In this document: one piece after another, positions 36,000 to 48,789 of the stretch
Position numbering within the stretch: position 1 is the stretch's first letter
Layout of the letters: every line of letters starts with the position of its first letter
Source: Fratercula arctica
Lineage: Eukaryota > Chordata > Aves > Charadriiformes > Alcidae
Direction: 5' to 3'
Assembly: GCA_947846985.1 (NCBI GenBank)
Contig: CANTUZ010000007.1
Coordinates: forward strand, 29,640,355-29,704,354
Length of the DNA: 64,000 bases
Translations under genes and position numbers: made by a program
Notes under the pieces: model-generated
What the model was told of the DNA's origin: nothing
Seen by the model: only the letters and a program-made list of their open reading frames with translations
Databases searched by the model: none

Positions 36000-37164
36000 G
36001 AAGACATTTCCTAATAAAAGCAAGTACCCTCACGACAGTTTTTTCATCATTACCCATTTCATTTAATTACTTCTATATAATATACTTTACCAGAATTCTA
36101 CAGAAACGTAATTTAAGATGCAGAATTTCTAACATCAGAGAGACCCAGAAGGTATTGTTACACAAAATACATATGAAAGTATTTTCAAATTTTTTTGTAA
36201 TTGTCAACTCTGTACTGACATTTATTCAACACTCATAAACAATACTAAGTTATTATTTGATGCACTAATTTACTTTTTTTTTTGATAAGTCATATGATTC
36301 TCATCTATTGCTGTACTAGGTGTACTGAGTAATTATAAAACAATCTCCAATATTTCTTTTACTACTTTAGGGGAAAAAAATAAAAGCTAGATAGAGACTT
36401 TCAGCAGGGAAACACATTCAAATACTACAGGAGAAATTGTGCACTTGAAAAAAAGTTTAATTTCCTATACTTATGCGTCAGACATGACAACTGATGCACT
36501 TCCTTGTTCATTATGGAGGTTAAAATTATTTTTTCTACAGTATTACAACACAGGTGTAAGGAAAGGAGATATTTTTGCTTTTAAAAAGCCTTCAGTTTTT
36601 GCATCACAGCTCTGGGAAAGAACTACTGAATTTACAGGAAATTTCATGGAAAACTGTACCAAGACAGAGAAGATATATTACCGCTTCTCTGAAAGCTGCC
36701 TAACTGATTGCAGGTAGGTTGCATTTTGACTTCCACGAACATAAACAACATATTTACTAAACATTTATGAAAATCAGCAGTTTCTGTTTATACAACTTTT
36801 AGTATTTAACTTCACCACATGATTTATTATTTCCTCATCTCTTCTCTGAAGTAAAATAGTCACAAAATATTTTAAACCTTGTCAGTATACCACTGAATAC
36901 TTCTTATTTTGTACCACGAGAAATAAATAATCTAAGGACATCCAAACCTTGCTCAAACCCATTTCAGATTTCCAAACTTCTAATTTTATTCATTCACATA
37001 TCTACAAAGTACGTACGCACTTCTATTTCTATTCACAGTTGAACATTCAATGAGAAATTATACTCAGCAATCGTTAACTAATCTGCATAAGTGAATACAG
37101 TGCCAAATATATAGTAATATTTAAACGTTTAGGTTTTACCATCACTTGATATTGTTGCAGATTT

Positions 37165-37175
37165 GGGGGGGGGGG
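37165..37175 (+). repeat. G11 homopolymer
   Basis: Eleven consecutive G, the longest G run in the window, followed directly by a T/G-rich stretch to about 37235. Length calls here are prone to sequencing error. Confidence 0.92.
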
Positions 37176-37334
37176 ATTTTAGTTTTTTGTTTGGTTGATT
37201 GTTTTGTTGGCTGGTTCGTTTTTGTCAGTGGTTGTTTTTAAGATGTAACTGTCTTCAGGCTTACCTCTCTGTCTCGTGATAAGTTGGGGTACAACAGGAT
37301 TTGCTCCAAACCTGATTCTCAGTCGGAAAAAGAG

Positions 37335-37360
37335 AAAAAAAAAAAAACAACAACAACAAA
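37335..37360 (+). repeat. A13 run followed by (CAA)n
   Basis: Thirteen A followed by four CAA-type units. It is the A-rich counterpart of the T/G-rich tract about 100-160 bases upstream. Confidence 0.9.
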
Positions 37361-37865
37361 CCTCAAACAAACCTCAGTTAACATGGGTCCTTAAGGGCTT
37401 ACACTGAATTCAAAAGACAAGATAGCCCAGCATGCTCAAGCCCTTCATTTGACCCACACCAGAGAAGTCAAGCCTCCTGGATATAGGTGATGGCTGTGGC
37501 CAGGGAAAGAATCACTGGTTTCTCAGTCCCAGAAATTATCTACAATAACACCAACCACCTCAGAATAATACATTGATATAACTCTTGCAAAGAAACTACT
37601 CCTTCGTCTTTGATAAATTGTAAGTGGCATTTGGTTAACGCGTTACTTAGCAGTGTCAGTGGGTGGTGCCCTTCACTGGGAATGAACATCACTCACGCTC
37701 CATGAACTAACACAAGGTGCCAAAGTTCCTTTAAGTGATTCAGGGGAAGCAGACACTAAAAAGTTGAAAGACCCTCATCTAACATAATTACAGTTTCTTT
37801 GGGGTTTGATTTTTTTGCCAAGACTGGCCTCTTGGATCACTATACAGTATTCAATATAACATTAA

Positions 37866-37910
37866 TTCATTCACTCACTCACTCATTCTCTCTCTCTGTG
37901 TCTCTCTCTA
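37866..37910 (+). repeat. Compound (TCAC)n / (TC)n microsatellite
   Basis: Three TCAC units are followed by TC repeats with a GTG interruption. It is a compound pyrimidine-rich microsatellite. Confidence 0.9.
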
Positions 37911-40900
37911 ATCCTGACATCCTTTAATGCTCCTTCCTGTGTTTCTATGTAACACAAGTAGGAAAAATTCCAATAGACTTAGGAGATGAGTAAATACTGA
38001 AAGAGAGCTAGTATTTTTATCCTAACTGAAAATAAGAATCTACAAATATAATATTATTATTTAAAAAGTCAACTGCTAGAGTATGTACTTTATGAGGTAT
38101 ATCTGAAACACGAAGATCAGCAGCAGTTGAAAGGTACACCTTAAGATTTTTTTTACTACCTAAAACTTCAGTATATTATAAAGTTTCAAGTATTAAGTTT
38201 CTGTTTGCCTCCTATAAATTTATGAACACACTCTTCAAAAGGAAGAACTCATGCTTTCTTCCTGCTGTGTCCGTGCTCTATGAAGTTCATTCCTGGGACT
38301 CCACAATAGCTCAAGCTGCTATCCATGAGAGATGCCAGTGCTAAAACCAATAAAAATTATCACAGCAAAGAAGCCTTACAAATTCATAAAGTGTGTTTTT
38401 TTAGAGATGTCAAAATGAAGGTCATAAATTGTAAAACTTTTTAGTTTAAATCTAATTGTGGTTGATGCAAACAGACCTTTTTCTTTCTATAAAAATAAGA
38501 TTTCTCTGCAGGTTTCATTCCAAAAGAATGCCAGATGAGCAGAGATATCTGCTAGTAGTTCAGAAATGAAATTAAATGAAATTTTCGAGGTCAGAATAAG
38601 AGCCTTCTTAGCAAGTAATAATCCAAGTGAGCTATTTACGGAAGACAAACAAATGTTCTACACAAAAGGAAAAATAAGACTTACAGGAAAGCAGAATGAA
38701 AGAAACCATTTATCAAAGTTCTTGATTTTTTGATCCAAGGAAATTTCATTTTCTTCTGACTAAGTAGTGGGAATTTCATGGAAGGTAAAAAATTAAGTAA
38801 GAAGGGCTAAGAGCAAGCTAGCATAGCTATCATGGCAATTTGTTAGAGAAGTAGGCAAACTACAAAAAGAACTAAAAATAATTATCATTTTTTTTTAAAC
38901 CCAGCATTCACCACAGCCATCAACATTCATTAATAAAATAGTGCCTTAAAATAAATGGTACAGCAGCTTCCTGTCAGACTGTCTCAGAGAAAAATGTATT
39001 CATTTAAATTAGAGCTCAGTTCTTTTGATTCTAACAGACACTTTAGCATGCGTTATTTTCATCACGTACATGTTACGGTATGGCCAAATGGCAGATTTCA
39101 CATCTAATTTCTTGTATTTATTATCATACCCTACCATTCTTATCTTCTACATTTTTTTTCTCATTTATAAGGGGAAAAAATTGTAAAAATGACGTCAAGC
39201 CTTAACTAGTAATGATTATATCTAGGAATCCATAATAATAGTGTCCCTCAATTTTAAAGAACAAATAAAAACCCAGGTTTTTTTGTTCCCCAGAACAAAT
39301 ACAAGTGTAATTTTTAAGGCACGTGTTTCTCTAAGAGTTGGCCTTCTTAGGGAAAACTGTGTAACAGAGATTTTGTACACCTATTTAAAAATCAAATAAC
39401 CCAGTCAGGCAGAGGTTCCAAACTGGTAAATCTCTGGGTTTTGCAGTATCCCTCGTCTCCCGCTGTGATGAATTTTTGTAGTTGTGGAAGATCAAAGAAG
39501 CAGGAGAAAGAACCTGGGAGCTAGCTAACATTTGCTAGAATTACCATTTGCAGAAGAAATTTAACCAGTTTTTCAAAACTATTAACTAATGCTGGCTTTC
39601 AGCTGCATCCTCAAGATCTAAATCCAGACTGAAAGCTTGAAAACAATTGTCTAATTTCCACTAAACAATAAAGCTCTTTTTTCATAATATTTTACATCCT
39701 CTGTGCTAATTAAAGTCTTCCAAATTAATTCTAAATGCATGTACATGGCAGAGTAAATCAGCTGATGCTATACTTCAGTTTAGAACTTTAAGTGTCCCTA
39801 TACTTATTCAAATCAGGTTTGGGACTTTAAAAGCTTTACTCCTCAAGGATTATAAAATGAAATTGAAATTAAACACAATTTGTAAAATAAAACATCATAT
39901 ATTATCTTCCTTTACCATCTGCCTAGGTTTTTTTTTGTCTTCAACCAACCTGCCAAAAATTAATTTTCTGCTGGGCAGTGTAACTTGAAAATGATTATTC
40001 AAACAGCAGAGCAGTACACTGTAGAGATACACAACATGCAGACTGCAGCCTTATGTCAGAACAGTGATACATAGTGCTCTTGCAATGTGATGAACTGAAA
40101 GTGAAACCCATTTCTCTAATAACCTTTCAATAGTTTTAATAGCAAGAATGAAACGAGCTTGGCAAAAGACAGGTGTGGGTTTTGGTACGTTAAAATGCTG
40201 ACATTTTAGGCTCACCTCTGTTGTTACACTAATTTCTTAAATGAATTTTTTACAATTTCTAAATACAGATTCTCAAATTAGTGGACCACATTTTTTTCTT
40301 CCACAGCCATTTTAAAAGGTTTCAATGCAAAAAGTTAAAGAATACTTGTGTAATAAAGATGAACTACTGAAAATCCACCACATGAACTGCCAGTACATAC
40401 AGTCAAAATAAAACATGGTGCATCCTCTTACATGCAGAGTGCATGAGAAAACCAAGCTTAGATTGTGGTAACTTCATTTTATTAAAACAATTCTAGATAG
40501 CTGTTCCTACTGCCCTGGAAGAGAGTGCAGTAATGACACACCAAAAGAGGTGGAGCTCTCATTCAGCACTGGGGGGGAGGTTTTAACTATGGTTGTGTTT
40601 GAGCAAGGGCTTGAGAATAGCTTTTAGCAATATTCTGTACAGTAAAATAAATAGGCTTTAGAAAAGGAAGACGAACTTGCACTTCCTTTTCTCCAATAGC
40701 TGGACAAGATGTGCATCTTTAAGAAAATTAGCAAAGAATCAATTTTTAATAAATTCCACACATTATACATTGGAAATTAGGAATAGACTTACTTTATTCA
40801 TTTATGGCTACTTGGTGTTTTTATTAATAGCTTCATCATAAATAAAATTAATCTGAACTCAAAAAGTAAAGGAACAACACTTAACATTCTCTTTCTTCTC

Positions 40901-41328
40901 TCAGTTAGAAGAGCTCTAGTGTCTGGCTGTAAACTGCTGTACATGCCATGCAGGGTACCAACTTGGATGCTATGAGAGCCACAACTTTCTGAACAACAAC
41001 AAGGAGAAAATACCTCTTGTGGACTTCAGAGAACAGAGCTAATTATTCACCTAACTATGCTCAGGTGAATAAAACAGTCTAGTCAGAAATACTACTGTTA
41101 ACATTTTCAGAATACCTTACAGAATTAAGCTTAACCTCTTCTGAACACACACACACAATCATTTAGCATGTTATCTCATAGACGCGTGCTCTGAATACAA
41201 GTCTCTCCTATTTGTGTCTTCCGATACAAAAGCCACAATCAGAGATGTAAGCTAAGATCCTTTTTAGTCATTTCTCGACAGAGGATAGAGACAAGTTTAC
41301 AAAGCAAATGAACATTACACCTACAATT

Positions 41329-41393
41329 AAAAAACAAAACAAAACAAAACAAACAAACCAAAAACACACACAAAAAAAACCCACAACAAAACC
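41329..41393 (+). repeat. (AAAAC)n low-complexity repeat
   Basis: AAAAC units grade into AAAC, CA and A8 tracts. Read on the other strand it gives a T/G-rich frame that has no meaning as protein. Confidence 0.92.
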
Positions 41394-43592
41394 TGTTAAT
41401 CTGCAAAGGAGGCTGCAGAAGTGCTTTAAGCGTGTGCTGTACAGGTGATACACAACTGTCACTGCAAGAAGCAAAAAGACACACTAGAAGCATCAGTGCC
41501 AAATTCCAAACTGCACAGGCAAAATGCATATGCAATCAGGATGCTTGCAGAGTGATCCACAAACTCTTACCGAATTTTGTGAATTATGCACACACTAATC
41601 TAAACTGTCAGCTTCTAAAATAAGGAAAACAAAAATCCAAAGGAATACCCGCACTACAAAACATCAGCCAAAGCATTGTGCCCCCACATATTAAATCAGA
41701 TTCAATATTAAATTAAGATAAGTGATGAAACAGCAACACATTATTAGAGGTACTTTTAAAATCTTTTTAAAGTGTATATCAACACGAACAGCTATTCACT
41801 GAAGTGCATCAAGCATGGAAAAAAGTGCCTAGTAGAAGCAGACCTCCCTTTCTCTCCACTGCAGCTCATTAGAGGAATTGATAAGCAATCTTGCAAAGCA
41901 TGACATTGTCGGAGTTTCAGCTAGATATGATAAATATTGGACAACAGTGAATTAGAACTCCATACCAGTATGGAACAACTTCAAGGATAAAAGTAGAAAT
42001 TTGTCTCCACCTGTAAGTCTGTGAGTGTACAATATGAGAGGGTTTCACTGTACACCAGACTTTCTGAGATCATACGTATTTAGTAACAATGAACATGGGC
42101 CATAAAACCCCTTCTACTTTCAAATCCTCTACAATCTATTAAAGAATCCAATATTTAAACTTTGCAATTCTTATTTTTTTTTAAATTATGAAGTCTATTC
42201 TTAGTTTTCAATCCAACCATGAATAGACTTGTATTAAGATGTTTTGAGTGACTTGAACTTTTGTGATTTAGCTGGCTTTGGAAAAAAAAGAAAAGTGATG
42301 GATAAAGCCAACAGCTTTGATCTTTAATTTACAAGTAAGAAGCTTAAAAAAAAATCATAATAATATAATCCAAAATGATGGCACCAAATAAAACAGAAAT
42401 CAGATCCAGTCTACAGCTTCATCATATCAGGCATCATCACATAGATAAAAATATTACTTTGCATCCAAAAAAAAAACCAGAAAAAAAACATGTATGGGCA
42501 CTGCAACTACAAGGACTTATTCAATAGCCCTTCCTTTAATAACAGCACTCATTAGCATAAATGTTATTATTAATGACCTCTTCTGTTTGTCTTCTATGGT
42601 AACTGAAGAATAAAACACGTAATCTATCATTTACTATTGAAAACATAGTAAACTTCAGCTCGCTCCCTTTTTGTTATTTTTGCTGCTGTCTACTTCAGTT
42701 GCACGCTTTGTCTTTATTTTCGTCTTTATTTCAATTTATCTAGTATACTCTCAATAGTGGGCATGATACATGACAAAAGATGTTGCCAGGATGTTAAAGT
42801 TGGTCTTTTTTGATAAGGAAGCAGACTGCATGAAATGAGGAAAAAGTGAGAGAGTGTTGAAGGGGGAAAAGCGGCATAGTTGTCATTATTTTATTAATAG
42901 TCCACAGTACATTACTCCTGGAGTGTCTATTAGTCTTTCTGAAGATTTCTTGAATTATAACAAAAAGATCTAGGAAGCAAGGCTAGTTTATTCAGAAACA
43001 CAAGACACCGCAAATTGAATGCAGGCCCTAGAATGGCTAAAGGGACCTTCACAATCTAGTTCTGGACGTTAGAGGTATACTGTCCTCAAAATGAAGAGAT
43101 GAGAAAATAGTAAGAAAAAAATATTATTTGTTTTCTTCAGAAAGTCAAGTAACAAGCAGTAGCAGAGTCCACAGGTCAGCTTCTCCTCAGATAACCTTTT
43201 CGCCTTTCCTGAAGTATGTGCAAAGCCAGACAAGACCATAATTTAATTTAATTCAATGAAATGAGAGAAAGGTCATATTTGCATGAGAAAATATAGTTAG
43301 GTGAGATGAGCTGTCAGAAGACATAAACTACTACATTTGCACCCAAAACCTATAGGTAGGACAGTAAACAGATTTCTCTTCTCAAAAAATTACCACAAGC
43401 AACAGCTAAAGATACTTCAAATATAATTACTTTTTAAAAGTTTACTCTTGCAGAGTAACTGTGTCAAATGCTGTCTGTCAAAGTTCACATTAGAAACAAT
43501 ATTATATTTTCCTACACACATCATTACGGTTTCTAAACAAGATTTATTTTATTTTTTCAATTTTCTTTTAAAAGTCCTTGGAAAACAGATGC

Positions 43593-43616
43593 AAAAAAAA
43601 AAAAAAAAAAAAAAAA
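43593..43616 (+). repeat. A24 homopolymer
   Basis: Twenty-four consecutive A, the longest homopolymer in the window. No AATAAA lies in the 30 bases before it and I see no processed-pseudogene sequence upstream, so it is called simple sequence rather than a retrogene tail. Confidence 0.93.
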
Positions 43617-46600
43617 GTAAAAATTCCATAAGAAGCCTGTTTGCCAACCTCTCGAACTGAACTACATTAATCAAAAGTAAATGATTTCACATCTAGCTTA
43701 TAATGAATTCACTTTGCACATTTAACAAATCCCTCCACGACCATATTAACATTAGTACTTACGCACTGATCCAGTGGACAAATTACACTTTACCCTGGAC
43801 ACGTTCATGTCCCACATTGCACAGGAAAATTAGGCTGCAAGTGATCAAGTCCTGCCAATTATTTATTTAATTTACTTGTTAACAATGAGAAAATCCTCTA
43901 ATACTAATGAGAAAAATTCTAAAACAGAAATATACCTCTCCCCATTCAAAGGAGGAAGGGGAAAAAAAGTAAACCCCATAGAGTGTGATAGATATTAGAG
44001 TTATTTCTGTGATTCTCTTATCTCTTAGCCTCCAGATGGATGGACCATTTAATGAAAAACAACGGTCCCCCTCATATTAAAGCCACAAAGAATGACCAAC
44101 TTCTTAACAAGAGAACAGCTAAAATACCTCAGAAGTGCTCGGATCATCTCGTGTGTTGTTTCCAACTGCAGCCTTACAAAATGCCTCAATTTCATGAAAA
44201 TAGGCTCTCCATTTCTTACATGTATTTTTTCATTAATTAATTTGTTGAAATTTAGTTACTAGTTAACATTCATAAAATCATGACTATATTAGCATAATTC
44301 ATAGCTATAGTACTGAAAGATATTGTGCTATTCATCATTCCCTAATTCTTCTTAGGAAAACAAGATGACAAATACCACATGTTGTCTATTTCTCCTTTCC
44401 TGCATTCACAGAAGCTTCTTTCTAACTGTACATGACAAAAATTAGAAAAGACCGCCTGCTTTGGATCTCTTGTCATTTGGAAATTTTTCAGTGCCAAACT
44501 CTGACAAGATTCCCACTACAAGAAAAGGACTTCTGCAAAGCAAGATAAAGAAATCGATTTATTTTACAGAGTATAACACACAAGTCTTAGGTTCTATGGA
44601 GATATTTTTGATGATTTTTTGATTTTCTGGTAGTTTCTTAGATTTTAACTATTTCTCGTCTCATTGTTTTTCAAATTGGGACCAACTCTTTGCATGAAGT
44701 GAAAAGCTCATTTACTTAAATTAATTCACAATGAATAGTGCTCAAATAATTCCCTGTAACTAATTCTTCTTGCTTTGCCTGCAGCTGCACCATCTAATCT
44801 GCCCATTGCTTCTGTACCTTTAACCTATCTTCTAACTCACCAGTAACCATGACTTCTCACATCTCCTTCTCCTCTGTAGACTCTCATGTTGATTCAGCTC
44901 ATTATATTCTACACAATGTTTCAGTCTTCTACTTTTATTTTTTACTCTCACTCTTATTAAGACTCAAACCCATCTTACGTTCAGTTTTTCTCCCCTCCAT
45001 GCACCATATACTATCTATTTCCAAACACACTTCAACCCCATCAGTTCTGAGTGCTGCTGATGTTGAGAATCACATCTTCATTTTGGATGACACACACAAA
45101 ATTCCAATTTGTTTTTGGCTCTTCAAAGTTTTTTCATCTCTGTCCCAGAGGTGAAATGAAAATAGTCAAGATCTGAGAATTTTAAATGCTTTTATTTGAC
45201 TGTTTTCTTCACATTTGGAGTTTTGGACAAAATATGCATTTTTAATTCTGCATCACACAAAAATACTTTCTCCTGCAATTGATACACACTCCAAAATATC
45301 ATTTCCCTCTCTTCTGAGTCTTTTGCATCCCATTAATTTACAACTTGCTGAGCTACATCCATTAGTAATATTTCAAATTCTGGGATTCGTTTCAAAATTG
45401 TAGACAAAGACAGGAACAACATGCACCATTTCAGTTGTAACAACTTAATGCGTTTTACTAGCCCAGTGAACACACTTGTTTACCAAGTTTCTGTGATACC
45501 TTTGGTTGTTGAGTAACTTTTACTAAGAAATACCATTATGCAATACTTTTATGATCTACAGAATGAGAGGCAGAATGAGACTTTAATGATAACTAAGCTC
45601 AAAAAGGAGACAAATTAGACTGACTGGTACTGTGGTCATTACTTCTTTCTTGCTCTTGGAATCCCAAACATCAGACATGCCATAGAGGACGTGAATTCTC
45701 ATTTTCTGGAGAAGTAATGTAGCTGTCAAGTAAAGCACTAAAAAATCCAACTACTTCCAGCTACGTTATGTTGAAGATATAATAATAATAATGTGATAAG
45801 ACTACTGATACTAGGAGTGAGTCATACTGGCATTCTTGGAAGATCTACACTGTATTATATTTAGTTCCAAGAAAATGACGTAACTTTTAAGGATAGGAGA
45901 AAGTCTCACATTACTGCAAGATAAATATATCCACAGTGCCACAACAAAGAGTTAGTCCCACTGTGAAAACACACTATGGTGTTGCAGTGTTGAGGATATG
46001 CCACTTACAATGAAGAACTTCAGAGTGCTCATTCTGCATTATTTTCTATTAATGCTCAAGATTATTCAAAAGAGAAAGGTCACACTGATGACAATTCTTT
46101 TCACATCATCATAAGAAGAGAAATGTGTGACTAGCACTAGACCACTGGGTCACTATGACTCAAAAAGAGTGAATAAAATAGAGCCTTCTCAAAACTAGTT
46201 CAAGAAATTAAATAATGCAAAAAGTGCAGGTGAAAGTCATAAAAACATTTGAAATTCTATAAACTGGAAAACCACTGCTTGGGATATTTAAAGATATCTA
46301 CATTTCTTAAAAATGTGGAGTCACAATTTGATTTCCTGACTGCATATCTGGATTCATGATACTCAATGGGTTTCTGTGTCATGGAGTCAGAGGACATTAA
46401 AATATAAAGATTATGCATTAAGTCAGTTGAAGTATTCCTATGTGCTAAAGAAGCAATGGTGGATCGCAGCATTTCTGGCAGTATTGAGTCATACTTAAAG
46501 ACAACCACAAATGGCGTGACACACTGCAAACTAATTCTTGTAAAACCTCGAAGCTTCCCAACTAGGAGTTCCTTCATTCCTACACATAGTGAGCGGGTGT

Positions 46601-48760
46601 AATTGGGCTTAGAAAAACAAATGAACAAACAAAACCACCCAAACCACACCCATAGCACTTATCAGATGTGAACGAAACTTCTTCTTAAAACTACGCATTC
46701 TGTGTTGCCAAATGTTTTTCCAGTTCAGAGACCAAAAAAAAACCCTGTATCTTGGAAAATCTTTAACGATATCAAGAATTAATTTTTCCAGACATGACTG
46801 TTACACCAAGGACCATGATTAACAGCTGATCTTTAATATGCATAGCTATGAAATTCAGCCTGGTGGTAACCTGCTTGGCATGTGGAAGCATAAACATACA
46901 CAGAAAATGTAAAGGGAAAAACAATCTAAAGAAATTGGTATCTCCTGCACTTTATGGGCAGGACTCAATCCTTCAGGAAAGGTAGAAAAAAACAATTCTT
47001 GTTCTAAGGAGACCTCTAGGTGTCCATTACTCTTTTCTCCTTTGTGGGTATGCAGTGCAAAGAAGCAAGGGGCATTCACATTTTGAAGCATTTAGGTGGT
47101 AAACTCTGACACAAGGGTAACCAAGCCAAGCAGTTAAACATATTCTTAAAATTAAGCATCCAAGGGGCTCTAGAAGTGAGAGCTGACACTTCCAGTGCTG
47201 TGACAGCTCATTCCACTATACATAGTTACACAACTAGCACCAAAAAAAAAGTCGTCTTATGTAATATGTAAGTTGCTTCAACTATTTTCTAGTTGTAAAT
47301 AAGTATTGCTCTGCTTTAAAGTCAAAATTCCTGTTTTCTTTGAGTATTGCAACAAGGTCTCCACTGCCAGGCTAATAATCATAAAGTTCATCCACTAAGC
47401 ATTCCCCGCCTCTGTCTGTTTCTGCTTTCTGATTACTGTCTGGTCAGTTAATTTCTGCATCTTTTCAACTGGCGCTAATCAGGAATTAAAAGCTGCCATC
47501 AGCTTTGTTAGATGCAGATTCCTACCCCTGGTTAGAAAGGATTTTCAAAATAGGCAATTCTTGGCCTTTTCTGATTATCCACAGACAAGCTCATAATCCA
47601 GTCGCTAGTATTTAGGAAGTCAAGCAGTGAAATAAACAATGTTGATTATAATCTACTGTTCTTTTTTTTAAATCAAGAAATAAAGCAAAAAACCCTTCAG
47701 CATTCTAATCTTGAGACATCTGCTTTGGGGTTGTTTTTTTTATTTTTAATTCAACAGGAGAATAGATTTGTGTGAAGATGAAACGAATGGACAATGGCAC
47801 GTCTAACAGTTTCTTTTGTGGCAAGTAAACAAAGACATTTCAGTCAAGTTTACTATGATTAAGACAGTGATTAAAGAGATTTTGCAGTTTTAAATGGGTA
47901 GATTTCAGGGGGAGGGAAGGGTAGAGACCTACTAGACAGAATGAATACGAAAAATCTCCTTTTTAGTTGTTTTTCCAGGTGAGAAAGCTTAGAGTAGGTC
48001 TTCTGACTAGCCTATAACCATCAAAAAGAAAGATCACAGAGTAACAGAAATTCTGTTACGACGCCAATAATGGAGTAGTTCCAAGTTCGGATACATTATC
48101 ATCTTACAATTCACTTATATATTCCTATTGAATCTTTCATCACCATTGCTGGTTCTCAAATTTCACTCAGATAACCGCTTCCTCAAATTGTTCTCCTTGC
48201 TAATTTTGTCTAAAATAATGAATCAGGTGGGTTTGCATAACTCTCCTCAATATCACATCAACCAGCAGAGCTACTGAAAATCCAAAATCTTATTACCGAA
48301 TTGTCTCTGATTCTACACGAATTGTATTTTCTGTTGTCAGGAACATTGCTTTGCTTATCACACAGACAGGATTTGGGACAAGAACTGTGACAAACCACAG
48401 GTAAAGATCACTGAGGGTAGGCAGGCTAAATATGGTAAATTATATTATCAGGCAATCAGTCTCATTTCTTGTCCAAATGCATATAGGCCAGTCCTATTTC
48501 TATGACTACAAACAATATAGCAACTTTAAAAAGCTATACAAATTTTATAAGAGAAAATATGCAATACACTTGTATATCAATAACATTAAGGGTTTTTCTA
48601 AATACTGTACCTTATTTTTCTTGCAAAGCTGTAATATTGTCTATCGTCATTGACATTTGGACAGTGTCTGTGTAAGCATCCTTTTATTTTGAGCCTCTGC
48701 CTTTAAAAAGTCAGAATATTATTCTGTAGTTTCAATGAATGCTAAACAAGAAGGTAATTT

Positions 48761-48789
48761 AAAAAAACAAAACAAAACTAAACAAAACC
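48761..48789 (+). repeat. (AAAAC)n low-complexity repeat
   Basis: An A7 run followed by imperfect AAAAC units. Simple sequence. Confidence 0.9.

Larger units (their letters stand above)
31356..41238. other. Unique AT-rich non-coding DNA
   Basis: No gene or recognisable transposon. Contents are a triplicated ACCAAAT motif at 34111-34136, two 12-base palindromes at 35893-35904 and 35988-35999, an open frame of about 109 codons at 36391-36717 ending near a splice-donor-like sequence, a G11/T-G-rich/A13 cluster at 37165-37360 and a TCAC/TC microsatellite at 37866-37910. None supports a gene. Confidence 0.6.

Noticed and set aside
44849..45154. 101-codon plus frame
   Set aside because: It arises from a pyrimidine-rich stretch; Ser/Phe/Leu-rich with no domain.
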